A stretch of DNA of 64,000 nucleotides from Aquilaria yunnanensis (Eukaryota > Streptophyta > Magnoliopsida > Malvales > Thymelaeaceae), in NCBI GenBank assembly GCA_039654915.1, contig CM077599.1, positions 12,960,501 to 13,024,500 of the forward strand. The letters run 5' to 3'. Under the pieces are notes generated by a model. It was not told where the DNA came from and searched no databases. It saw only the letters and a list, made by a program, of their open reading frames with translations. This document shows positions 24,701-35,134 of this stretch, piece after piece. The number at the start of each line of letters is the position of its first letter. The stretch's first letter is position 1. The position numbers and the translations under genes are program-made.

Positions 24701-25406
24701 TCGGTCAGTTGCTCCTTGCTTGTCCATATCCCTCTTGCCCTACCGTCACTCCTCGTTCGCCCTGATCTCGCCGATGTTAACTGCTATGGTGGTTTCAACA
24801 GAGGAGAGTGATAGAAAGAGCAACATGTCTTGGGAACCCTCTGCTACATCTGCAGCAAGTTGGACTTGGTTTGCTCTTTGGCGGACAGGGATTGCGTCAG
24901 GTGTTTGATCCCTTAATTTGGTTGAGCCCAGCTTTTGGGTATGCATGGATTGCCCCCCCATCTAAGACGACCACCCAAAACCTGACAAATCTCGTACACG
25001 TGCAAACATCCTCTCCATGTCACCTAAGTTTGGAATCCGCTTACCCATAAGCGAAGCTGCCTCAGGGCATACCTACATTTCAAAGTATAATGAGAAAATC
25101 AATATGCAAACTAAAGATAAGGCTTATCAATACACAAAAGGAACAGTTGAACACACCAACAAATTTCTAGCAAATGTGCTCTCCAAAAAATAAAAACACA
25201 GTTTGGTGGACAGTGAAATTTTTTGGGTTGTTCATAGTTTTTACTGTTTCCCTCAAAATGACTGAGTTCCCATGGAACCTGACGACGTAGCAATTTTACA
25301 TAACAAAAGAAATCTGTTTATCAAAGTTCCATAATTGTTTCTGGGCAACTTTGCAATAACTAGGCCAACCCTTGAAACATCAAACCCCAGGGAATAATGT
25401 ATACAA

Positions 25407-25476
25407 GAAAAAAATGCAAGATCACAACATTTTATTTATCCTTGAAAAAAATGCAAGATCACAACATTTTATTTAT
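25407..25476. repeat. Local tandem duplication, 33-bp copies, 37-bp period
   Basis: GAAAAAAATGCAAGATCACA followed by ACATTTTATTTAT occurs at 25407-25439 and again at 25444-25476 with no visible difference, so the duplication is recent. Confidence 0.9.
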
Positions 25477-25890
25477 ATCAGAACGTAGAGGTATGTTTAT
25501 GTCATTGTTTTCCAAGTTATGACCAACTCAAAAGATAGAGCATCTGTAACTTGTCCAGATGTACATAAAGCTAAACTATACATGCTCTATTCTATACAAT
25601 TGTATTATGTCCGAGAAGTTAATATCCAACCTGTTAAGCTTCTGCGATAATAAAACTTTTCAAGGTCATCTTTCAGGTCGAAATCAAATGTAAGACAATC
25701 TTTGGCGAGAAATGCACAGATCTCTTGTATGGGTTCACCACAGTATGCATGGATTTACTTTTTCTTAGTAGACTTTTGCAGAATTTGACTTATCAATAGA
25801 GTAGAACGCCAAAAGTGTAATGGACACATACACAATATAAAGCATGAATCAATTAGTAGAAACAAAGAATAGAAGACTGCCATTACTTAC

Positions 25891-26472
25891 TTGAATGCGA
25901 GCCTCCCACCAATCATTATCAGCCAGTATTGTTCCCCGCTCATGGTCCCAGCCCAAACCGGTCATAGACCCAAGCAATGCCTTTGTCTCCTTGTATAGCT
26001 TCCTAAGTTGCCTCCATTTATTCTTGATCTACACCCTTGTGTACGATCTACCGGTTTCCTCCTGAAACCTTTTCATAATGTAGGTCCAACCAGCCTTGGA
26101 TAAAGTCCCCCATTGTGTTAATTTCTGGTCAGCAGCTTGTGCAGCCCACCGACAGAATGTGTCAGTGGTTTCGGGGTCCCAGTCAGCCCTTGATCCTTTA
26201 ATAACCTCATCTTGACATCCATGAGTACCATGGACATTGATGCCATACATTATTGTCCTTCTCCTTAACTGCCATGGAAACCCACAATACTGTGTGTCAC
26301 ATGGCATACTAATATGTACACGGCAGCAACCACCACCCTTAAACCTATTACTGAACATGCAGATGTAACAACTAGGATGTGGCAATGTGCGTATGTATGT
26401 GCCATGCGATGCAGAAATAGATAACTTATATGTTACAACATAACAAGAAATGAGATTAAAGAAATTAACCAA
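25891..26472 (-). pseudogene. Myb/SANT-like DNA-binding domain gene, interrupted
   Basis: On the minus strand, from about 26210 to 25891, a Myb/SANT-like domain (the Myb_DNA-bind_3 type seen in L10-interacting MYB proteins) can be read: Trp-Asp-Pro-Glu-Thr-Thr-Asp-Thr-Phe-Cys, then Gly-Trp-Thr-Tyr-Ile-Met-Lys-Arg-Phe, Asn-Lys-Trp-Arg-Gln-Leu-Arg-Lys, Thr-Gly-Leu-Gly-Trp-Asp and Asp-Asp-Trp-Trp-like Asn-Asp-Trp-Trp-Glu. A TAG stop interrupts it in the Tyr-Thr-Arg-Val-stop-Ile-Lys-Asn-Lys segment, where the family normally has Gln; one base change explains it. A good donor (CAA then GTAAGT) follows at 25890. Further exons downstream were not recognised. Such proteins bind DNA and are often transposon-derived. 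The part upstream of the domain (26220-26472) is of unclear status. Confidence 0.65.
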
Positions 26473-27167
26473 TTACCCAGTATCGTTTGGGAGAAGAACG
26501 AGTGGAAGGAGGGTGGACAACTCGACTACGAAGCTTCATACAAAACGATAGAGAGCACAATGACACAGAAGCCTTGTAACCCTCTCGGAAAGGAAGATAT
26601 AAATAGCTGAAATAGAGAAATAGGGTTCTTCGTAAGTCATAGGGCACAAGGCTTTCAACAGAAATGAGCTTCTGAAAATTTTGAGTATGCATGTAATTCA
26701 GACAATGTGGGCAGATTATATACTTTACCGAAATGTTACAGGATGACATGACAGGAACAAAATCTCAGGAAGGAGAGTGACACATTGTTACACCACATCA
26801 ACAGACAGGAAAGAAAAATTGCAGTGATTGAGTAACATTGCTAATCTAAGTCACATGAACGATGGACACAGGACATTATAGTATGATGACGAACAAAGGA
26901 ATTAATACAAATCGACAAAAGGTTTCACTGGTTATTGAAATTAAAAAAAAAAAGTTACAGAAACGGACCTTTACATAAATATAAGGAATAAAGTTTCATC
27001 CTTAACAAAGACAATTTGTTTCTGGGCAACAACGACACTAATTATCATCGTTTCCCAAACCTATGTTAAATACTCACTGACAAGCATAGAGCATAGACAT
27101 GTTTTCACAGGACAACAATGACATACAATATGCTTAAGGAGGCTGATGGCAGAAGCATAAGTGGGGA

Positions 27168-27537
27168 GACTCACCTTCAGAAGCAAACAGGGTGAATGTG
27201 GGCTACATAAGGCGGGGGATTCCGGAGAAATAATAACTCAAAAATGAGAATCGCAATCATACACCTGCAAAGGGAGTATCAAATCTTAACAGAGAAGAAT
27301 GGTAAGGGAACGCTAAATTAGAGCAGATTGAATCCCCAGATTGTGACAGACTCACCTTCATAAGCATCAGGCTGAAGGTGGGCTACATAAGCTGGGGGAT
27401 ACACGAGCAGAAATAGGGCAGGACTGAGAATCACAAACACACACCTGCAAAGGGACTCACAAATCTGAGTGACGATGAATGGTAAGGTTCAGTTAAGAGA
27501 GAGCAGAAGAGTAATCCCCAGATTGTGACAGACTCAC
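27168..27537 (-). repeat. Tandemly repeated exon-like unit with splice signals
   Basis: A unit of about 181 bp occurs twice, with the start of a third copy. On the minus strand each unit has an acceptor (TTTGCAG), then about 90 nt (27264-27175 and 27444-27356), then a strong donor (AAG then GTGAGTC). A third identical donor context lies at 27537. The word GACTCACCTTC marks all three at 27168, 27349 and 27531. The 90-nt parts share a GTGGGCTACATAAG core. The 90- and 89-nt copies differ in length, so they would not both keep one frame. They may be untranslated leader exons of the Myb/SANT-like gene. Confidence 0.7.
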
Positions 27538-28873
27538 CTTCGTTCTTCGATGGGAGGAATCGATGGTCGGGTGGCAGGACGGAGGTGGGTTCTCAGGCAT
27601 AGATCAAACGCATGGCAAAGTCGGCGGATGTCGGTGTGCAGAGAATCGAGGCGGCAAGTTGGGATCGGAGTGAGGCGGAGGCAGAGTGAAAACGGCCAAA
27701 TGTGCGGACCTCACTGTGTAAGCAAACGCGTTGCGAAAGATCTGGCGGAGGTCGGTGGGTGGAGCTTCGATTGCATTTTGTTGGGATTGGAGGGTTTGTC
27801 TGAGAGGGACAGGTGAGAGGGATGCAATTAGATGGGGCTGGTGACCGTGTGCGATGAGTAAAAACAACCCTTGTGGCATAGGTTGTAAATACAAGTAAAA
27901 TTTGAGCCTTTTTTTCTATGCCCAACTCCTGACCCGATTAGTCCAGCTCTCAACCCGCGCTGCACCCGCCTCAAACATTTTGAATTACCACGTTCCGGAA
28001 ACGTTGTTAACAACAAAAAAACAAAACCTTAAGATCAATTCAAAGTATGGACTACGATTGGGATTAGGGTTGAGGTTTTGAGGAGGAACTTGGTGCTAGA
28101 GATCAATTGTCCATGGGGATGGGGGGTTTTGAGGAGGGCTTTCGAGTTTAAAATGGTTGTCCATGAGAGTCAGACCTAAGCCTTCGCGTTTGAAGCGGTT
28201 GTCCATGGTAGTTGGACCTAACCCTAATTACAGTTCACCGGCCTCTCCCAATTACCATCCAAATCCAGACGAACGTCGTTTTGGAGTAGCTGGGCAGTCC
28301 GTTGGAGTTGGACCTAATCCTTAGAATTGGACCGATTCACTGCCCCTGCCTTGGCTAACCGGATTTTCTTGGATCTCATTGATCAATTTCCATGGAGTCC
28401 TTGGAATCTGCTGGTTTCATTGAATGATTTGAGTAATTTCCATGAGGCCATCCCAGTCCAAGTGAAGATAGAGGAGCCGAAAGCGAGGTACTTGTGTTGC
28501 CAAAGGAAGACGGTGATGAATGTGGCAAGCCAAAGTGCAGCACAGAGGGTGTTGTGCAATGAGAGGAAAATCGAGACACTCGGCTTGAGGTCGTGGCAGT
28601 GTTGGCTGAACTAGCTGCGGTGTCACAGTGAGAGGGATTCAAGCATGATGGTTGATTGGCTTGTGGTCGGATTGGTGGGCATGAAAATGGTGGATCTGAT
28701 TGCAATTGAAAGAGAGAAGTTTCAAGTAGAATCGTAGAGATTGGAACAAACTTTGGATGTAATTGTAAATCAAACTAAATTTAAGAAGATTTATTGTAAT
28801 TTTAATTAACTGTTGGCTGGCGGCGTTTAAAAAGTAAGGGGGTAAGTATAGGCTTTCAAATCTCAAGGGAGTA
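27538..28873 (-). other. Right part of the TIR element, possible 5' exon
   Basis: Less AT-rich than its surroundings. On the minus strand a stretch ending in the donor at 27537 could be the first exon of the Myb/SANT-like gene. Minus-strand ORFs at 27593-27925 and 28376-28705 and a plus-strand ORF at 28327-28614 have no recognised domain. Short direct repeats with GGTTGTCCATG recur at about 28154 and 28197. Confidence 0.35.
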
Positions 28874-28952
28874 AGTATAATATCACCCTAACTTCAGGAG
28901 GTGATTGTAAAAAAAAAAACTAAGTTTAAAGACTCAGTATAAGAGTTTTGGC

Positions 28953-30563
28953 TAATATCTAGATAAAAGTATATAAGTTTTAGTTTTTACTTTTAAATTT
29001 TTTGTTGGATAAAATGATAAAAGCCCAAGAAATTATAGTATTATCTTAATTAGCATGAGAATTAAAAAGATAAATTAATTTTAAAATGATGCTGCATACT
29101 AAGCCTCAATCAAAAAATATTTATACCAAAAAGGTTAATTTGGAAATTTATTTTAATACTAAATCTAATTAAAAACTCCTCTAATAAAATGATCTCTAAA
29201 TTTATAAATCTCTAATTTTGCACATTTCATATGAAAAAAAAAACAAGAAAAATATTTGGAAAAATAATAATAACAGTAATAGTGGAGTGCATAAAAGATA
29301 TATTTTTTTTCTTTCCAATAATTCAATGAAAGTAGTTTTTGAAAAATTAAGCAAAATATAAATTACTAAATAATTGGAAAATTTTAAAATTATTGAATAT
29401 ATATTTTTTTAAATTTTCATTTGTAAGTATTTAATTAGTTAACTATGTGTTTAATAATTTAGTGAAGTTTATTACCCTATGAGTTTGGTGATAACAAAAG
29501 TTTCTAAATATGAGGGTCATTTTGTCGAAAGATTGAAAGTTAAGGCTTAAGTTTGTAGTTTAACATAACTTCTAAAGGACTAAATTGCACAATTTTACAA
29601 AGTTTGAGCACTAAATTACATGATTTTGCAAAGTTTGAGGACTAGAATATACTGAGTGAAAGTCAAGGTACCAACTTGTGTGAGTCAGAAAAGCTTGAGG
29701 ACTAATGGTGCATTTAGGCCTTGCAAAACGAAGATCGAAAGAAGTTAGAGCATGCCACGCCTTTTCAGTTGAGCCCACGAGCGGTCCCTTTTTACCCAGT
29801 TCCGTCTTCCAACTTTTTTGCAAACTCCAACCTCTCATCATGTTCTGTTTGGCACCACTATCGTCTATCGCTATTTTACTTGACCTTTTCCTTTTGGCGA
29901 AGACTGGTAGCAGCCCCTGAGCTTGTCAACTTACACGACTTAAAACTCAGTCTGCAGAAGCCCTTGAACTTTCTCAATCATAGCGAGTTAGGACGGAAGT
30001 TGGCATCTGTTGTGCATGCGCATGACGTTAAGGCCATCCTTCATTGCTGAGTGGGCAGGTGATGTGGCCGGAGGATGAGTTGATAGAGGGGCTCCCTGAA
30101 AGAAACGAACCGCTTCGTCGTCTTCCACAACACATGCCATTTACAAATGGGCTCCTTCCAATCGCCCCTCACAGTCCTAATTTGTCTTCGAACCTGGAAA
30201 CCGTTCAAAAGGACTTTGTAGAAACTGACTGACCCGCAACATTCTTGTTCAGGCTGTTAAAAAATCGATGGAAAATATTCGGTGGAGCCTTTGGAGAGAG
30301 TGGGAGTTGACTGAAATGGAGTCCACGGTGGTGGAGGGAGAGGAAGGCCAGTCGCCGGTGGCGGCGGCGGCTAATCCTTCTGCTCTAGTTTCTGATCAAA
30401 TCAAAGCCTTCGTTTCGCTGAATCTGCCGTCCGTCATGATCACTGATCAAATGAATTCCTAACCCCCCCAAACCGATAGAGTCTCCCTTCTCATATACAC
30501 TTGAATCGAATGTTCGTAATGGAACTCTAGAATTCCAATTTGAAATTGAAACTCTCATGTGGT
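28953..30563. other. Intergenic DNA with unpaired MULE-type ends
   Basis: The sequence ending CATTTAGGCC at about 29720, read in reverse as GGCCTAAATGCACCATTAGT followed by CCTCAAGC, looks like a MULE terminus. AGCAGCCCCTGAGCTTGTCA from about 29912 onward resembles the terminus of the 53625-59232 element. No partners were found. ORFs at 30044-30232 and 30268-30462 are protein-like in composition but unrecognised; the retrotransposon is inserted about 100 bp further on. Confidence 0.4.
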
Positions 30564-30815
30564 TGTTGAAGAAAGCTTTGCTTAGCTGGCGGTTTGTTAA
30601 GATCTTTTGTTAGGATATGCAGTCATAATCCCTAGTTACTAGGAAATCGTTATTTACTTTCAGAACGTTATTCATGTTTTTGAATGTGGAAGCAATTTGT
30701 TTTTTGCTTTGATCTCTTCCATGTAAGGCTATATAAAGCCGTGAACTTACAAGTGAATAATATAGACATTTCTCCCATATTTAGAACGCTAGTGCATGAG
30801 TTTTTAGGCCTAACA
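30564..30815 (+). repeat. 5' LTR
   Basis: Begins TGTTGAAG and ends TTTTTAGGCCTAACA. It contains a promoter-like CTATATAAAG near 30730. It is 252 bp long, the same as the 3' copy. Confidence 0.95.
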
Positions 30816-30818
30816 TTC

Positions 30819-30830
30819 TAGTATCAGAGC
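30819..30830 (+). other. Primer-binding site
   Basis: TAGTATCAGAGC begins three bases after the 5' LTR. It matches the common plant copia site TGGTATCAGAGC, complementary to initiator methionine tRNA, with one mismatch. Confidence 0.85.
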
Positions 30831-30900
30831 GAGATAGTGATCAGCTAAGAAACCGTAGTTTCTTGTGTTTGAGTGTGAGTGAAACATTTATGAGTCTGAG

Positions 30901-33900
30901 ATGGCAACAGAGAGCAACTTCGTCCAGCCTGCCATACCCAGGTTTGATGGCCACTATGATCATTGGGCCATGCTCATGGAGAATTTTCTGAGCGCAAAAG
31001 AGTATTGGAGCTTGTTCAAGAATGGAGTTCCAACAATGGTAGAAGGAGTAGAAATCACTGAAGGACAATGTAAGATCATTGATGATGCAAAGCTGGTGGA
31101 TCTCAAAGTAAAAAATTACCTTTTCCAGGCCATTGACAGAACTATAATAGAGACGATCTTCAATAAGGAGACAGCTAAGCATATCTGGGACTCTATGAAG
31201 CCGAAGTATCAAAGGTCTACAAAGGTGAAGAGAGCCCAATTGCCAGCACCACAAAAAGAGTTTGAAGTGCACCACGGAAAGAGTTTGAAGTCCTACAAAT
31301 GAAAGATGGAAAAACGGTTGATGAATATTTTTCTCACACCTTAACCATTGCCAACAAGATGAAGGCCCATGGTGAGAAAATGGAGCAAATTGTGATTGTT
31401 GAGAAAATTCTCAAATCAATGATAGCCAAATTCGACTATGTGGTTGGCTCCATAGAAGAGTCCAACAACTTGGGCATTATGTCCATTGATGAACTACAAA
31501 GTAACCTCCTTGTTCATAAACAAAGGATGCGTGGTCATAACAAATGAGGAGCAAATGCTGAAAGTTACGACTAAAGATCGTAATAGTGGTTAAGGTAGGG
31601 GAAGATGAGGCTTTAGAGGCAGAGGAAGAGGAAGGGGCAGGCAGCAGTTTAAAAAGTCACTGATTGAGTGATTCAAGTGCCACAAATTAGGGCAGTTCCA
31701 ATATGAATGTCCTGACTAAGAGAAAGGTGCACACTATGCAGAATTGGAAGAAGCAAAAGAGATGGTGCTAATGTCACATATTGAGCTTGATGATGCAAAG
31801 AAGGAGAAGGCTTGGTTCTTTGACTCAGGATGTAGCAACCACATGAGTGGCAACAACGAATGGTTTATAGACTTCAATGGCACCTTTTGACAGTCTATGA
31901 GATTCGACAATGACACTAAAATGGAGGTATGTGGGCGAGGCAAAGTGAGACTGCATATTAATGGAGTTACGCAGGTGATCACTAATGTGTACTACGTACT
32001 GGAGCTCAAAAACAACTTACTAAGTATTGGCCAACTGCAAGAGAAATGAGTCTCAATCAATATACAACATGGGATGTATCAGACCTATCACCCAGAGAAA
32101 GGCCTAATCATGCTGTCAAAAATGACCACCAATAGGATGTCTGCGCTACATGCAATGATGATGACTAAGGACTCAAGTTTCTTCAAGATCACCTCTGAAG
32201 ATGTCACACAACTCTGGCATTGTCGTTATGGTCACCTCAGTTACAAAGGGCTGAAAACTTTACAATGCAAAGGAATGGTGAGAGGACTGCCAGAAATAAA
32301 AACACCCAACAAGCTATGCAAAGATTACATGATCAGGAAGCAGCATTGGGAGTCAATACTAGAGAAAAGCTTATAGAGAGCAACTCACAGACTCCAGTTA
32401 GTGCACTCGGACATTTGTGGACCAATCATGCCAGTATCAAGCAGTGGAAAAAGGTATCTGATAACCTTTATTGATGATTACAGTAGAAAAATTTGGGTGT
32501 CCTTTTTATCTGAAAAGTCTCAGGCATTTGCTTTATTCAAGAATTTTAAAAGTGTTGTTAAAAAGGAGACAGGATACCATATTCAGTGTCTTCAAACTGA
32601 TAGGGGAGGAGAATTCACCTCCCAGGAATTCACTTCTTTCTGCAGCTTACATGGTATAAAAAGGCAGTTGACTACAACCTTCATCCCTCAACAAAACGAT
32701 ATAGCTGAAAGAAAGAATCGAACCATTATGAATATGGTTCGATGCATATTAGCAGAAAAACAAGTTCCAAAATGTTTTTTGGCCTAAGGCAGTAAACTGG
32801 ACTGTGCATATTCTCAATCATAGCCCTACCCTGGTAGTGAAGAAGATGACTCTTGAGGAAGCGTGGAATGACATTAAACCAACAGTTCATTACTTCAAAG
32901 TTTTCGATTGTGTTACAAATGTGCAGATACCAGACATTAAGAGAAAAAAACTAGATGATAAGAGCTTTAACTGCGTCATGCTTGGAATGAGTGAAGAATA
33001 GAAGGCCTACCAGCTTTATGATCTAGCAACCAAGTGTATTGTCATCAGCAACGATGTGGTTTTTTAAGAAGGCAAGAGCTGGGACTGGGCCAGAAGTCCT
33101 AAAGAATCAAAGTCTGACATGTTAGATGAAAGTACCGAAAGTGAAGTTTTAGAAGAAGAAGAAATGACAAGTTCATCATCAAGTCAGTTGCAAGAGGCTC
33201 AAGTAGAATGGAGGATAAGGAAGCCACCTACGTGGATGAAGGACTTTGTAAGTGGAAAAGGGCTATAAGAAGAAGAAGAGATACATAATCTGGCAATGTT
33301 CTCTTCCACATCTGATCCAGCCACATTTGAAGAAGTTATCAAAAGTGATAAATGAAAAGCTGCAATAGATAATGAGATTGAAGCAATAAAAAGAAATGAC
33401 ACCTGAGAGCTAACTGACCTACCAACAGGAGTCAAAACCATTGGAGTAAAATGGATTTTTAAGACAAAATTAAAAAAAAATGAAGAAGTTGAAAAGTACA
33501 AAGCCAGACTTGTAGCAAAGAGGTATACTTCGCAATACGGGGTTGATTATACTAAAGTATTTGTGCCTGTAGCCAGATGGGACATCATTCGAATAATAAT
33601 TGCTCTTGTTGCTCAACAGGCTGGAATATTTATCAGCTTGATGTAAAGAGCGCATTTCTGCATGGAGAATTTAAAGAAGCAATTTTTGTTGATCAACCCC
33701 CGGGCTATGAAAGGAAGGGTGCGGAATTGAAGGTGTACAAGTTAAAAAAGGCTTTTTATGGTCTCAAATAAGCTCTACGAGCTTGGTACAGTCTTATTGA
33801 AGCCTACTTCATCAAGGAAGGATTCGAGATACCTCCTTATGAGCACACCCTACTCGTGAAGCCACAAGAAGGTAACATTTCTAATTGTTAGCCTTTATGT

Positions 33901-34800
33901 AGATGATTTGATATTTACTGGTAGCAATGAGGATATGTTTGATGAGTTTAAGAGGTCCATGAAAAAAGAATTTAATATGTTAAACCTTGGTAGAATGCAT
34001 TATTTTCTTGGAGTTGAGGTTATTCAAAATGAGGATGGAATATATATTTGTCAAAGGAAATATGCGAGGGAAGTGATAGACAGATTTGGCATGAAGGAAA
34101 GTAATTCATCCAGGTGTCCTATCGTTCCTAGGTGTAAGCTAGTGAACGACAAAGATGATGTAAAGGTGGATTCTACAAAATACAAGTAGATGGTTAGATG
34201 CTTAATGTATCTGGCAGCAACAAGACCTGACCTTATGTACGTCCTAAGTCTAATTAGCAGATTTATTAGCAGTCCAACGGAGCTCCATATGCAAGCAGTC
34301 AAAAGAGTACTCAAATATCTCATTGGCACAGTTGACATGGGAATTTTGTACAAAATGAATGGGAATGGTAAACTCAAAGCATACACGGATACTAACTATG
34401 CAGAGACTTGGACGATTGAAGAAGCACTTCTGGATACGTTTTTATGCTTAGTTCAGGTGCAGTTTCATGGTCTTCTAAAAAGCAACTAGTGGTTACTTTG
34501 TCCACTACCGAAGCAGAGTTTATTGCTGCCACCTCCTATGCTTGCCAAAGGGTGTGGATGCAAAGAATTCTTGAGCAATTAAGTCATGATCAGCTTGGGA
34601 GCACTATTGTGTACTGTGCTAACAACTAAACCATAAAACTATTAAAGAACCCAGTATTTCATGGACGTAGCAAACACATTGATGTTCATTTTCTCTTCCT
34701 TTGTGACCTTACCCGAGATGGAACACTAAAGCTTACTCACTGTAATACTCAGAATCAAGTTGCAGATATCATGACAAACCTTTAAAACTTGAAGTCTTTG
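30901..34800 (+). pseudogene. Ty1/copia gag-pol, multiply interrupted
   Basis: The gag start is at 30901 and reads about 130 codons before a stop; a short internal duplication of AGAGTTTGAAGT (about 31258 and 31282) shifts the frame there. The CCHC zinc knuckle (about 31665-31715) has a stop at its first Cys (31669-31671), and its His is changed to Gln. The protease Asp-Ser-Gly motif is at 31822-31830. The integrase His-His/Cys-Cys region is near 32200-32340 and the core at about 32392-32880, with a frameshift near 32787. Reverse transcriptase spans about 33445-34190, with the Tyr-Val-Asp-Asp motif at 33896-33907. RNase H spans about 34444-34790, where an active-site Asp is Ala, followed by a stop. 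The coding region has at least ten stops or frameshifts and cannot support autonomous movement. Confidence 0.92.
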
Positions 34801-34871
34801 AGAAGCTACGAAAGTTGCTGGGAATGTGTTCAATGCCTAATATAAACTGATTGCACTAGTGCAAACAGTTT

Positions 34872-34880
34872 AAGGGAGGA
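34872..34880 (+). other. Polypurine tract
   Basis: AAGGGAGGA lies two bases before the 3' LTR, the expected place for the plus-strand primer of a retroelement. Confidence 0.8.
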
Positions 34881-34882
34881 TA

Positions 34883-35134
34883 TGTTGAAGAAAGCTTTGC
34901 TTAGTTGGTAGTTTGTTAAGATCTTTTGTTAGGATATGCAGTCATAATCTCTAGTTACTAGGAAATTGTTATTTACTTTCAGAACGTTATCCATGTTTTT
35001 GAATGTGGAAGCAATTTGTTTTTTGCTTTTATCTCTTCCATGTAAGGCTATATAAAGTTGTGAACTTACAAGTGAATAATATAGACATTCCTCCCATATT
35101 CAGAACGTTAGTGCATGAGTTTTTAGGCCTAACA
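34883..35134 (+). repeat. 3' LTR
   Basis: 252 bp, colinear with the 5' LTR without gaps and with about 12 differences. Confidence 0.95.

Larger units (their letters stand above)
24265..28952. mobile_element. 4.7-kb MULE-like element with captured gene pieces
   Basis: Subterminal inverted repeats can be read: AAGTTAGGGTGATATTACAC (24289-24308) and its near reverse complement at 28874-28893, with weaker similarity continuing inward for about 45 bp (AGGAAAACCTATGCCCCCCT against AGCCTATACTTACCCCCTTA). The proposed outer limits rest on a flanking 9-bp pair, TTATATCTA (24256-24264) and TAATATCTA (28953-28961), matching at 8 of 9. A 9-bp duplication is the mark of Mutator-like elements. The interior holds a cold-shock-protein gene fragment (24560-24700), a broken Myb/SANT-like gene (25891-26472), a duplicated exon-like unit (27175-27537) and a GC-rich first-exon-like part. 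No MULE transposase was found, so it would be non-autonomous. A PIF/Harbinger origin is an alternative, because Myb/SANT-like proteins accompany that group, but the 9-bp duplication speaks against it. Confidence 0.6.
30564..35134 (+). mobile_element. Ty1/copia LTR retrotransposon, complete but mutated
   Basis: Two 252-bp LTRs flank a primer-binding site, a gag-pol region in the order gag, protease, integrase, reverse transcriptase, RNase H (the Ty1/copia order), and a polypurine tract. The LTRs begin TGTTGAAG and end CCTAACA. The flanking 5-bp sequences are GTGGT (30559-30563) and GTGAT (35135-35139), a target duplication with one change. The two LTRs differ at about 12 of 252 positions, nearly all C/T or G/A transitions, which suggests methylation-driven decay since insertion. 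Total length is 4571 bp. Confidence 0.95.

Noticed and set aside
24265..28952. PIF/Harbinger element as the explanation of this region
   Set aside because: The Myb/SANT-like gene fits, but no Harbinger transposase and no 3-bp TTA/TAA flank was seen, whereas a near-matching 9-bp flank was; kept only as an alternative.
32220..34629. Individual ORFs in the retrotransposon as separate genes
   Set aside because: They are pieces of one interrupted gag-pol and fit the Ty1/copia domain order.
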